NCBI GenBank assembly: GCA_020736575.1
Contig: JAGPYM010000014.1
Location: forward strand, 620,001 to 684,000
Direction of reading: 5' to 3'
Length of the DNA: 64,000 nt
Source of the DNA: Thelonectria olida
Taxonomy: Eukaryota; Ascomycota; Sordariomycetes; Hypocreales; Nectriaceae
A program made the translations under genes and the position numbers. Positions 11,960-23,314 of the stretch are shown in pieces. A model generated the notes under the pieces. It saw only the letters and a list, made by a program, of their open reading frames with translations, was not told the DNA's origin and did no database searches. Positions within the stretch are counted from its first letter, which is position 1; every line of letters starts with the position of its first letter.

Positions 11960-12340
11960 TTAGTTGACACTGTTGAAAGGATTGCCGTCACCATCATCGG
12001 TGCCATCGAAGCCCGGAGGAGTCTCTAGATGAGGTGAGAATATAATACCATTAGAAGTCACAGTGCTCGTCGACGTGCTCGTTGTCGTTGAGTTCTCGGT
12101 GACAGGTGACAGCGGAAACGGATGCAACAGTGGTCGTGGTGACTATGATGCAACCAGTAAGATGGCCTAATACGCTGTTCCAAGAGGAAATTAACTGAAG
12201 TCGCAGTCTCGGTGTTCGCAGCGTTTCTGACAGCGAAAGTCGAGGTTTCGGTGCTCATAACTGTGCTGGTGGCAGCCCTGGGGGTGACTCTCATAGGCCG
12301 TCGAGGAGTAATTGATAGCCTCAGTCTTCGCCTGAACATT
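11960..12340 (-). pseudogene. Possible remnant of a Ser/Thr-rich surface protein gene
   Basis: On the minus strand the translated text is rich in Thr and Ser: TSTVMSTETSTFAV (from about 12280), then VTTTTVASVSAVT, then after a one-base frame change VTENSTTTSTSTSTVTSNG, ending in a TAA at 11960-11962. Fungal secreted or GPI-anchored proteins often carry such tracts. The pieces are in different frames and I could not join them with convincing introns, nor find a start or signal peptide upstream, so this may be a decayed gene. Function unknown. Confidence 0.25.
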
Positions 12341-13650
12341 CTTTACCGAAGACTCCCCAAGCCCTGTTCTTCAGAACTCGTAGATATAGAAAGACTCGCG
12401 AGCAGGTACGGCAAAGCCCCGGGTGTGAAAGAGCAGCAACGCAGGGCGCATGTTGACGGATCCGCGCGAGTTATGGAGCTTTGGAGTTGCGACTGCAGTG
12501 CATTGAAGAGAAGTAGTAGTTTCGAGAAAGCGAACTACTACGCGAATACGTCGGGATATTATACCGCGAGCTATGTGTATATCGGCATCCACATGAATGC
12601 ATTCACAGTTGCATAACTACAGAAAGACACCTCTAGAACCTCCAAGGGAACCTACAGCTCGATGACCCGAATACTTGGCCTCGTTTACAACATGATCAAG
12701 TGATTACACGTATCAAATCTGCGATAAGATACTGATTATCAATCAATTCTCGATGGGGCTGCTTGGAGGGCCCAGGTTTGGAATGAAACGTAAAGCAGCG
12801 AGCATTACGAAGTCTCTGACGGTATTCGTATACAGATACATCCCGGGGTTGTATGAGGGACCATCTTGGCTTTTGGGAGTTCGGGCTGGCCCGTTCGGGA
12901 TCACCCGGACCCTGAGCGGCAACCCAGGCGCCCCGGACAGAGGAATCCCATTGGTGGTAACTTACCTAGCGTAGCCATTTTTGCCAGGTCTGAGAGTCTG
13001 AAAGTCTGGGGTAGGCCAAAGTTCAGTCGTCATCGTGAAACACGTCAAATCTTTCCCACTTGGCCTCTAGTCGCTAAAACTCGGCAAGCATCTTGATATC
13101 TTTGACTCCTACTTAGGAGGTAGGTTTGTTGACAAGGTAGCCACGTATGTCTTTGGCATCATCACTCCTTTTGAGTAAACCGACCACTCGCCTACGTACC
13201 TTGTTGTTGAGAGTGGGAACAATCTTAAGTTCGAGATTTGAGGCTCAGCAGATATTACTGAGGGGAGAGGTGGCACCCTTACGGCGTCGAAGCGCCTCGG
13301 GTTTCCGGTTGTATGAGTATGCGTGAGCACTAGAAGCCCATCAAGGGTGTCGGATGATCATTGCGAGTGTCTGGGGTAAGCGCTCAGTGCCGTGAGCCGA
13401 GTGAGAGTACACATCAAGGTGACACGATGATCCCCGCTGTAAAACGCAGTCTCGCGGGTGTATGCGCAGTCGGGTTCGTAAGAGTGCCAAGTAAAACATG
13501 ATAATATCACTGTTATACACTCCACAACATCGATTTCTCCTATCAACAGAGTGTAAGGAGATTGTTGTTTACTCGAGGATTGCGCAAATCCAATAATAAT
13601 ACATGCTCTTGAGGTTGCCAGGTTACATCCATCGACCGCAAATACAGCAG
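12341..13650. other. Intergenic, nothing recognised
   Basis: 1.3 kb between the Ser/Thr-rich remnant and the 3' end of the NLR-type gene. Short overlapping frames only; no family, repeat or RNA gene seen. Confidence 0.5.
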
Positions 13651-16600
13651 CTACTCCGGAGAACCCTCATGCTCTCCAGACGACGTACTCGCCTGTAAAA
13701 TCACCATCTTCCAGCCTTCGATTATCTGCTTTTCAAGTTCTCGGACTTCCTCCCTAGGGCGCCCCAGGAACCTTATCCTGAGCCGCGCGGTCAATCCACT
13801 GAGAAGCAAAGTTGAAACCTCACGAGACGCTACTGACCACCCGGGAGGTTTTCCAAGAGCCTTGAAATACACCACTCTCATATATGGATCAACGCTGCAA
13901 TCGTGATTTTCCATTTCTGGGGGAATGGGAGCGTCTAGCAGATGCAGGACACCTTCAACCAACGCCCGGGCATTAGCTTCAAAAACAATCTCGGACGGGG
14001 TGAATTCCACAAGGAGCGACGGTGGTACCATGATGATGTGCGATGTTTCTTCTGATAAGAGGTAATCCCAGGTAACACCGAACACTACCTTGGAATCAAA
14101 GCTCGCGCCCGCCTCGATGAATGCCCCAATAGTCCGCAAGATGAGATCTGACGGGCAGCGGTTGAAAGTCCAGTTTAGCAACGCTAAAAGGTACCGTAGC
14201 CAACCTGATCCAGTGCCATACACATCTTCGCCATTGAACGTTAGCTGTTCCTCTCGTAACTCCGCGTTTGGATTGACGCCTAAGCAGAGAAAATGGTGGA
14301 TAAGTTGATGCCACCCGTGGAATCTACCCAGTTCGTCAAGGACCTCCTCTTTGGGTTCCTTTATGTAAGGGTGGGCCAAAAAGACATCGGAGATGTAGTG
14401 CCAAATAGAATTGGAGATCAGAATCAAAGCCTGGAGACTAATTTCTACCACTTGCGGTGTTTCGTAGGAAGCCAGCTGATCCAGAACATATCCCACCAGC
14501 GCATCATTTGCTGCCCATATTAGACATTCAGTTCTCCTGTTGAAATACACCGACAACAAGGGGCGCGGTGATGTGCTGCACCGTGCAAAGCGGGCTTGGA
14601 TGATGGACATGATGTTCGTGATCATTTCCAGTGGCACATCGTGCTGCATGCATCTCATGTGCTCTATTTTACCGATGGAGCTGTTGTACTCAGAAGTCGG
14701 ATAGAGGTCGTCCATAACCATTAAGCCTTTGAAAGATCTGAATAACGATTCTTGACGCGAGAAACCGCCTGTTTGCCAGAGACTTAGGCCTTCTTCTGTG
14801 TCGATGAGAAAGTCATGTGCTGTTCTGTGGAGAAACCTTACATCCATATCCATACATGTCGGAAGAAGTGGTTGGTTGGCTAGCGAAACGTCACCGTTCG
14901 AGTCGTCTTCGGACGCGTAAACGTGTTTATGGCCTTGCCCCTCCAGAAGACCTGCACACCCAACCTCCATCATTTTCAGCGTCCTCTGGCACTTTTCAAC
15001 GATGGTTAATGCTGGTAGCTTCTTGCCTCGGTGCAGATAACAGTCTAAAATGGTGTCATCTAGTGCAGCTGTAAGTTCCTCTACTGTCAGAGGATGCTTC
15101 CACTTTTCGGTGCAGTAGATGACTATGCTGAGAATCTGGGCGGCTGCCTTGTAGTAGATCGGCCGATCTTCGGCTGACCGTATTAAAATATCCCGATATA
15201 AGCCTTCTAGGCCCTGTGGCATTGCTTCTAGTCGCCGATACGTCTCCTCTTGGGAATCGCCGTTGATGATTCCTCGTACCAAGGATCTGGTCACCAGAAC
15301 AACCCAGAGGAACACACCATCAGCTTGCAAAACTATTGAACCAACCAGATCCCGAAGCTCACTGCCTGTTGGTCCGCCCACAGTGGTTGTGGAGATAGTA
15401 TCGGTTGCATACTTTAACATGTCGGCTCTTGTTAACTCGTGGATTTCAAGAGAGGGGTACTGCTGGAGACGTAGGCGAAATAGACGCTCTGGACGACTCG
15501 ACAGGCAAAGCTTTGTCCTTGAGGTTATTATTTGTTTGAGGAGCTGCAAAAGCTCATCCACGTCCTCAGTCGGCGAGACCTCATCGAGTGCATCAATGAA
15601 AATGCAGAGTGGTTGTGTCGATTGTCATATGTAGCCCAACAATATATGCCGAAGTTCATCTTTACTCCAGTCAGATGGAGAATCCCGATCAAAGTTCTTG
15701 ACGAGATCATGGACACCATGATACAAAAAATGGTCGTCTTCGGACAAAAGTTGATAGAGTACGGAGCAGAGAAAGCCCTTCATAGACTGTTGCATAATGG
15801 CTCCTGGCTTCCAGAAATAGTGGGTGAGAATTCGAGCACCAGGGAGCCATTGCTCCAGCATTTCCTTCGTCTTGGAGTGGGAAGCAATGAATTTCATGAG
15901 GGTGCTTTTCCCTGATGCGGGTTTGCCCCTTATCCAGTAGACTGGGAGGTCCGATTCGAGCCAGTCGATGAAGCTATTCCATGGAATGGAATCGTCTCTA
16001 CTGTAGCCTTCGCTCTCAGATTCTGAGTGTATTCTTTCAGCAGAGCTAGCATTGCTCTCTGATTTACCATCAAATTGCCGTCTTTGGACCTCGAAAAAGC
16101 CCTCGTTATTCGTTCCGATGGCTTCGCCCGTGCCTGAAGTCATTCGTGATTCTGTGGATTCTGTGGAAAACTCGCCATCATTTGAATGCTCCAGCTCGAG
16201 GACCCAGTTGAATGTTTCAGGAGCGTTGGAGGAGATGTCGTTCTTTCGTGCATTCATTTCAGGGAATTTGAGACTCGTCAAAAGTCGTTCCGTTCGCTGT
16301 CTAGATTCGTCTTCGGCTCGAAGATCTCTTCGAATAAATAATTAGCTGTATCATTCATATTACGTAGAAGGGTTATTTACTGTATTGTAGAGGCCCAGTA
16401 GCTAAGAAATCCCTTGGTGCATGCTGCAGCAGAGGCGGCAGCATACTCCTGCCAATCTTTGTTCTTGTGGCTATCCGCATAATCGCACACTCCCTTGATC
16501 ACGACGCAGGGGAACACGTCCCACACGCCAGCGCTTTCCATCTCGAATGCAATGGCTTTGTGGTCTCTGGTGAGATCATCGCGGTCTTCCCCGGACTTCA

Positions 16601-17426
16601 TGACTGTATCTCCGGAGGCGACCCTCCCAAAGTGGATGGCAGGGCATGGTAGTTGTTCCTCGTCACCATCGCGAACGTGTCTGGCTACATGCTTGTTGGC
16701 CTCGCAACCGAGCTCCTCGCAGCCAAGGCTGGCCGCCGCCTCGCATACGGGATCTGTTCTTCGTTGACAGGAGGCGCACTGTGAGCAGATTGAAGAGTCC
16801 TGGTGCTTGTGACGATAGTCTGCCGGGAAAAGGTAGTCGGCTGAACGCCCGGGGTATTTGTTCGGTCGTCTTGAATCTTGGTTTGAAGGATGGAGGTGTG
16901 TTCGGATCGCCTTCTCCAGCTTTTCGATTTGCCGCGCCGTTTTGAGCTTCGCCAACCAAGTCCTGATCTCCAAGTTTGGTCTTCCGAGACTGTCATCCAG
17001 CGTGTTCTTGATCTCGAACTTATCGGGGAACCGTCGGCCGAAGTCGTACTGCACGACGCCATCGCTGATGACGACGTCGCCGAGGAAGATTTGTCGTTGA
17101 CTGTAAAATGGCGCACCACCACAGACACCGACAACCAATGCCAATTTGATATTCGGGAAGCTCATGCGACAAAAAGCGGCAATGCTGCCAGCTGCGACCT
17201 TGCCCATTCCAGAGAGATGGGCCAAAACAACCTTGTGGTGCCCGATGACGCCGACTGAGTAGGCGTTGGGATCGCCGCGAGCTTTCCCGTAGTAATTCGG
17301 TTCCTCGTCGTCCCAATGATGATCAAAGAGGTCAATGATGGCGTCTGCCTCGAGCGTCAGGGCGCAGATGATGGCAATTTCGAAATCATCCCGAGTTCTC
17401 GGTCGGGGAGGTCTCCTTGGATCCAT
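13651..17426 (-). CDS. PNP-NACHT NLR-type receptor interrupted by an in-frame TGA
   Basis: Exon 1 is 17426-16381 and exon 2 starts at 16327 after a 53-bp intron. Exon 1 is a purine nucleoside phosphorylase-like domain (PNP_UDP): EIAIICALTLEADA near residue 16, SGMGKVAAGS, VVGVCGG, GDVVISDGVVQYDFGRR and FEMESAGVW. Exon 2 starts with a typical NLR linker, then a NACHT domain with Walker A GKPASGKST at 483-491. A TGA at 15627-15625 follows residue 582, and the same frame then continues for 657 codons with Walker B PLCIFIDALDEV, LCLSSRPERLF and the helical motif VRFLHRTAHDFL, ending at 13651 (TGA-interrupted total 1241 codons). No GT..AG intron can remove the TGA. Fungal PNP-NACHT proteins are NLR-like sensors linked to non-self recognition and programmed cell death. 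Readings: pseudogene, truncated product lacking Walker B, stop readthrough, or sequence error. No canonical repeat array; weak ankyrin-like text near the C-terminus. Confidence 0.88.
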
Positions 17427-19007
17427 GTTGGGCGAGGCTTTGGTCGTGGTATTAGAATATTAGCATTAGTCTCCAATCCTAGGCGAGGTCCAGACGCGTC
17501 GACACAAGTGTCGGGGGCGGCAGGCCGTCCAAAGAACGGCAGGCGATGCTTGCTTCAGGTGGATGAGCAATGGGGTCTCGGATGAGGTGGTATCCAAAAG
17601 ATGGCCGCACCTTCACCTCGGTGTTGACATCGTGAGGACGGCTTAACCCTGTCCCGTAATCTGTCTTCATCGTTGGCCCAACTCGGTATTGATTAGGTAG
17701 TAACATAAATGTGCAAGCGGGTAGGCGCCAACACAACAATTGAGGGGGCGGTTCCGTTGTCGGCAAGTCAAAATGCAGCATTTCAGCCATCTTGAAGAGG
17801 CGACGAGAGACATGCAAGCCTACCTTGCTGTGGCTACTACCAAAACAAAGAGCCTCCATGGATTGTAATTCCGTTGTACAATGCGGGGCCTATCTTATGC
17901 AATTTCTTCCGGTACATTTAATGAATGGTAGGTAGGTAGTTTTGAACCAGGTCGGCTCTCAATCATCTGGTTTCTTCACGAGTTTCAACCCACCACAAGA
18001 TCTCGAGATGGCCAGCTTCGACACCAACAGCCATGACGCACCAACGCCGTCGCAGGGGGGTCGGTCCCCGCTTCTGTTTCGTGACCTTTCGAATTGCTCG
18101 AACCGGTCGCAGGCTTTTAATTTCGCAGAGCCCCCTGGCAACGGAACACGAATCGGATGGGCAGAAATCAGCCCTCAATACTACTCTACCGGCGGCAACA
18201 CAACGAGGCAGACATGCTAGATAGTGGGACCTGCCACAATCACAGGAGCGAAAGCTCGATTTGAAGATTACCGTGGAACCGGGGTATTACTCGATATAGG
18301 TATACTGCATCTATAGAAGCTATAGCACAACTTATTGGCTCCAAAACAATCTATGGCTCGTGGTGGTTTAGACACACACAGCATGGATTCTGCTGTTATA
18401 CGCACCCCGTCTCCTCGAGCAAGGTTTACTCGGCAGGGATTTTCACCTTGACACCAATTGTGAGCCCTATTGCAAACCTTATTGTGACAGATGCATTGCT
18501 AGGGTTTGGCCTGCATCGACCTCTACCGCGTGCCTCTTATAGTGGCTTTTGACCTAACATGTATCTTGTCATTCTTGTCTAGTGCTTCTCCTCGGAGACC
18601 GCAGCCGCAGGCGACGGCAGGCACTGCTAGGTTAGCTATTGGCCGACTACTTATAAATCTAGTAAGTGTACGGAGTACCTCATGACTCCAAACTATTAGC
18701 GTCGTTGCCTCGATGGCGAACCTGGGCAGCCCTGTTCTCTGCAAGTCGGTGATTGGACACATGCGTGAGCTGGCTCTGCGCATTGACCCCCTATGGTATT
18801 TTGGGCTTGAGTTGCGGTAATTCCTCGTCGCTTTGGTGTTCAGCTTCAGTTGGAGCGGCCGGCAGTGAGTGCACTGGGCTCAGCCAACGCTCCGACAGGA
18901 CGAGCAACTGCCGAGCCAAGGTGCTTTCATGTAATGAGACATTCTCGACCAGGAGTTTAGTCGAATCCCCTGCCTGTCCTTGCGGGTTTGTACCTGGTTC
19001 GTTCAGG
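17427..19007. other. Gene-poor stretch
   Basis: About 1.6 kb. A minus-strand frame of 126 codons at 17479-17859 begins with ATG but shows no domain or signal peptide and is not called as a gene. Nothing else recognised. Confidence 0.45.
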
Positions 19008-19053
19008 ATCTCCATAAAATCCTCTGCCTTCCCCATCCTCATCGCTGCCTATC
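19008..19053 (+). repeat. Duplicated fragment of the downstream membrane-protein gene
   Basis: These 46 bases match 19217-19262 with about five differences and encode almost the same peptide (ISIKSSAFPILIAAY against ISITSSAFPILIAAY). Most differences are at third codon positions. The similarity fades on both sides. It looks like a relic of a tandem paralogue of the gene at 19130, not part of it. Confidence 0.7.
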
Positions 19054-19129
19054 TTACATACATGGTACTTCATCCTCACGACAAACTGCCTGCATTGCCT
19101 CCTCTCTTTCATAGAAAACATACAGCTCA

Positions 19130-20950
19130 ATGGACGTTTACACCAACCCCCCCTCAAACACCTACTCCCTCGGCACCCTCTTCACTTTCCCCACGAAAAC
19201 CGGCGGCGTCAAGGCCATCTCCATAACATCCTCCGCCTTCCCTATCCTCATCGCCGCCTACTCCATCCTCATCCAAATCATCTTCGCGAGCCTATGGCAG
19301 TTCGTCGCCAACCTCGTTCTCCTCTTCCACGCGCGCTGGGGCTACGATGCCGGCCGCGCGGGCTATGTCGCTTTGGTCGCCTTCTGGAACTCGAGCGACC
19401 CCTGGACAGCCACAACCACCATGGGGGCCTTCCTACGTGAGGCCATCGTCAACGGCGGAAATGGGCGCATGTCCCGAGGAGAGAAACTCCACGGCTTCAT
19501 CCTCTTCCTCCTCTCCGCGACCATCGCGCTTGGCGGAACTGCCGCGTCGATATTCATCCCCAATGCCATGTCCCTTGGGCCTGCCGCGCCAGCCCACCCA
19601 AAATCCGTCTTCGTCCCCGAGATCGAAGACGTCGCGACGTCATCAAGCATCCGCATCGGTCGGCTGAACGCCCCCGCCATATTGCGCGCGCTGGGGAGCA
19701 CAGAGGCGTTCAAGGACGTGACTGCGAGGAAGAACGTCAATACGGTGAAGACGGCATTGCCAGGTAGCAATGCGACTCATCCACGGCAGCGGTACGATTA
19801 CCGGTACACCATCACCGCAAGGGAGTTTGGGTTGCAAGCCCCTTTGGGGTTCTCGCATAAAGTCCAGGGATCCTGCAGCACCCAATATAATTGGCTCCGT
19901 CCTGTCCCAGACATTGTAGACCCAGCGCGGTTTAACGGATACGTCCCGTTCGACCTCGACCCCGTGGAGCCAATCCTGTTAGATCCAACAGACAACATGA
20001 CGACGCTGTCGACCCACCTAAGCATCGGGGTTGAATTCCATCCCTCGGTTGGAGACCTGACGCTCACGAACCGCTCATTTGCCCTGATCCCCCAACTCGC
20101 ACACGCCGGGAGTATCACGGCCAGTACGGACCCATGGTACCTTACCGAACCGTTAAGCCCGGAGGATGCGGGGTTCCTGGGGTACCGCGTCAAATCCGGT
20201 CGCCCAGCCATGTCCTGCTGGGAAGAGTCCCTCCTCTGCCTAGACAAAACCTGTACGTCTGTAGACGGCATCACTAGAACGCCTCTTCCCAAGGGCCTCC
20301 GCATAATTGTCGTCGGAAAGTTCGCCACTCCTGTTCTTACTCACCTAATCATCTCGACCAGATCTGCGGCACTTAAATCCGTCGCTGGCATTGAGGGGAC
20401 AGGAATCCTGGACTGTGAGTCCTCGACGCTGAAAGACGACCTTGACAGGTTGGTGCTCGCGGCTTACCTTCACTCGCGCGAGGTATTCCGCGAGACTGCG
20501 CTGTTGGGCCCGCAAGCAGAAATGAGCAACCTCCTCGAGTCCGCCAACGGTGAGCTCTTCCCCGGGTCTGCGGACTTTGTTATGGTGACGGGTGATGTCA
20601 CAGCGATATCTTATTCCTCACTCATTGCTATACCCGTGACATGCCTTGTTGTCACACTCCTCGCTGCAATGCTCCCATTAATGAGGAAAATGGTCATACA
20701 AGCCCCCACAACCGATCCAAGAGACGCGCCCACGTATGCTGCTCTCTGTGCAGGATTGAGAGCCACTCAGCTGTATAGGATTGTGGATGAGTCAATACTC
20801 GGTACGCGAGGTTGGGTCAAAAGGAAGCATAGTATTCCGTTGCCCCCATCCACTGAGATAACAGCGAGGGTGTTGATTCCGTCTTTCATTGAAAATGCAG
20901 TAAATTTTCGGGAAGGCAATGAGAGCGGGGATTACATTCCGCTAAGATAG
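19130..20950 (+). CDS. Uncharacterised fungal membrane protein with large extracellular-type middle domain
   Basis: Single exon of 606 residues, family function unknown to me. Hydrophobic segments are seen at about 30-65 (SSAFPILIAAYSILIQ onward), 123-147 (FILFLLSATIALGGTAASIF) and 495-520 (SLIAIPVTCLVVTLLAAMLP). The roughly 350 residues between the second and third segment are hydrophilic, contain cysteines and several N-glycosylation sequons (NAT, NMT, NRS) and may face outside. The C-terminal 80 residues are polar. Codon use is strongly C-ending, unlike the surrounding spacer, supporting a real gene. The ATG at 19130 follows AGCTCA. An upstream relic shares part of the first membrane segment. 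Confidence 0.8.
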   Translation: MDVYTNPPSNTYSLGTLFTFPTKTGGVKAISITSSAFPILIAAYSILIQIIFASLWQFVANLVLLFHARWGYDAGRAGYVALVAFWNSSDPWTATTTMGAFLREAIVNGGNGRMSRGEKLHGFILFLLSATIALGGTAASIFIPNAMSLGPAAPAHPKSVFVPEIEDVATSSSIRIGRLNAPAILRALGSTEAFKDVTARKNVNTVKTALPGSNATHPRQRYDYRYTITAREFGLQAPLGFSHKVQGSCSTQYNWLRPVPDIVDPARFNGYVPFDLDPVEPILLDPTDNMTTLSTHLSIGVEFHPSVGDLTLTNRSFALIPQLAHAGSITASTDPWYLTEPLSPEDAGFLGYRVKSGRPAMSCWEESLLCLDKTCTSVDGITRTPLPKGLRIIVVGKFATPVLTHLIISTRSAALKSVAGIEGTGILDCESSTLKDDLDRLVLAAYLHSREVFRETALLGPQAEMSNLLESANGELFPGSADFVMVTGDVTAISYSSLIAIPVTCLVVTLLAAMLPLMRKMVIQAPTTDPRDAPTYAALCAGLRATQLYRIVDESILGTRGWVKRKHSIPLPPSTEITARVLIPSFIENAVNFREGNESGDYIPLR

Positions 20951-21421
20951 TAAAGCTAAACCTGTTTTTATTATTATAAAGGGAGACAGGATAATGTGAG
21001 ACATGGAAACTTCCCTTAGCTCCATTGTGTCACGAGCTGCGACGAGCAAAGCAATTGGCTGCTTGACTGCTTGCCTTCCAGTTCCTAGCACAAGTAATGT
21101 TAAAGCTTCTTACTATAGTAGTGCTAACTTGACACAATTCTCTTTAATCCTACGTGAGAATAATCCGTCCTAAGAGTATAAATAAACTGTTAGCATATAT
21201 GCTCGGTATGTAGGTAACATGGCCACCGAGAATTCAGGCGAGGCGCAAGGACTCATAGCGCAGCAATAACTTCCCCAGTATTGACTTTAGACAGAGTAGA
21301 GATAAGTAGCTACAACAACAAGGCCGGGAAAGCTTTCGCAATACCCAAGATGTCTAATATCATCATGCAAACTCGCCTAGTGTAACATATGGGATCGCAT
21401 TAGGGGCAGCCCTCCTATCAT
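20951..21421. other. Convergent 3' spacer
   Basis: 471 bases between the orphan membrane-protein gene and the tail of the monooxygenase gene. AT-rich, with no gene seen. Confidence 0.5.
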
Positions 21422-23314
21422 CTAGGCCGTAGAAAGCTTTGCCTGCCGGTGAAGTTCCCTCTCGGGCTGCGTTCCGCTTTTCGAGCCCAACCCCAGTCTG
21501 GCTCTTCTACTCAAGTGTCTCCCGTCGTCGCTAGTCCGAATATAATATGCCAGGTCCGCCGTGGGATCCCACTCAGTCTGCGACAAGCCATTTCCCATCC
21601 AAGAGAACCGGTTCCCACTGTATTCAAACTCGTAGTCTTCGAAGCGCGGCTCACGCATAGCCTCCAGGTAGTGCAACGTCGATCCAGGCCATGTGATGGA
21701 GGATTGTCCCCAATTGGGTCGGATGTTGTGGGAGTTGCGGCAGTTGTCTGACCAAACCATCTTCTTGGTGACCTGCGCCACGTAGGCTTTGAAGTCGTAG
21801 CATGCTGCTGCCTTAAGGCTCATTCTGTGTATCCCTGGCTCTGTTTGGTATTTGTCGATGAAGGAACATACAAAATCGGCCTGCGATTCAATAGCGACAA
21901 TAACGGGGCCGTTGGATATCGGCGTCCAGGGTCCTGCGAGAGTAAAGGAGTTGGGACACTCGGAAATGCCAACACCCATGTAGCCCGTGATGGATGCACT
22001 CCAGTCCTCTTGGAGGTTGTGCCCCTTGAATAGAACGGGGTAACGGGGGACAAATGAGGTGTCGAATCCACTTGCCGAGATGATCACGTCGCCTTGGTGA
22101 GGATGCCCGTCATCGCTGATACATCCGGTTTCAGTGAAGGATTGGACACCTGAATAGACAACATCCACGTTATCTTCCTTGATAGCCTATATTATCAAAT
22201 CAGCACATGGACCTGCTCTTTGGTTGAAAATTCTTGAAATGAGACTTGACTGACATAGAGAAACTGATCTCCCGAAGGCAAGATCCGCTTGCAGCCGACC
22301 GGAAAGTCAGGCACCAGCTTCTTTTGCATCCCTGGATCCGTAACCACTTTATTCATCTCACTTTCCAAGTGCTTCCGAGCCTGTTGCTGCAGTACTGTTC
22401 CCTTCATATACATGGCTAAGCGTGTCAACACCAGCGTCAGGGGTTAAAAAGAAGCGAGGTCGCTTACTAAAGAAGCTATTCAGAGTCCTTTCATTCTCCA
22501 ATCGGAGATTTGTAACGGCCTGGGGGTCCTTGATGAACCTCTCTATCTCCTCTGGCGGGAACTTGCCCTTATTGGAATTGACGGAGGGCAACGTCCATCG
22601 GGGCGTGCGGACAAAAACCTTGACCTTTTTGACGATAGGTTGAATGGCTGGTAGAATCTGAGCGCTAGATGCTCCCGACCCTATCAAAAGAATATCTTTG
22701 CCCTCCAGTGAGACACTGCTATCCCATTCGGCGCTGTGCAGTTTAGGTCCCTGGAACCGCTCGATTCCTGGCACATCAGGCCAGGCTGGCTTGTTGAGAT
22801 AGCCCGTTGCATGAACCAAAATATGGCACCAGTCATGAACAGTCGTCTTAGACGTCAAGTCGGTCGCTGTGATATGCCATTGACCTTTCAGCGGATCCCA
22901 CAAAGTCTCCGTGACGAGGTGCGAAGTTCGAACATGTTTCAGTAGGTCATACTTGACTGCGAAGCCTTCAAAGTAGTCTTTGATTTCATTCGAACTGGCC
23001 AGCACAGACGAGAAATCTGCCTTTGGCTCGAAGGAATACGTGTAATTGTGCGAGGGGACATCGCAGGCGCAGCCAGGATAGACATTTTCAAACCAGGTGC
23101 CGCCCACCTCTGAATTTTTCTCGTAGATCTGTAGCATTACGTTAGCATAATTTGATCCCAAACAAAGTTATTTAGGGACGGCTACAGTTAGAGAATAGTT
23201 TTCGAACGATCGCCGCAACTTGTATGCTAGACAGAGACCGGAGACTCCGGCACCAACGCAGACAATCTTCACGAAACGTTCGTGGTGGATGGCATCTTCT
23301 TTGAGAGGATCCAT
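21422..23314 (-). CDS. FAD/NADPH Baeyer-Villiger-type monooxygenase
   Basis: Four exons on the minus strand: 23314-23186, 23128-22468, 22415-22255 and 22186-21422; 571 residues. Motifs: FAD-binding VCVGAGVSGL at 19-28; GGTWFENVYPGCACDVPSHNY after the first intron join; the BVMO fingerprint FQGPKLHSAEWD at about 168-179 (F-x-G-x3-H-x3-W-D/P); and the second nucleotide-binding site LLIGSGASSAQ near 191-201. Known BVMO-type enzymes insert oxygen next to ketones or oxidise N and S atoms, using NADPH and FAD, usually in the cytosol. The substrate cannot be read from sequence. It lies about 3.8 kb from the nitrilase-prenyltransferase pair, with a rhodopsin-domain gene between them, so membership in a small metabolic cluster is plausible but inferred. 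Confidence 0.93.
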
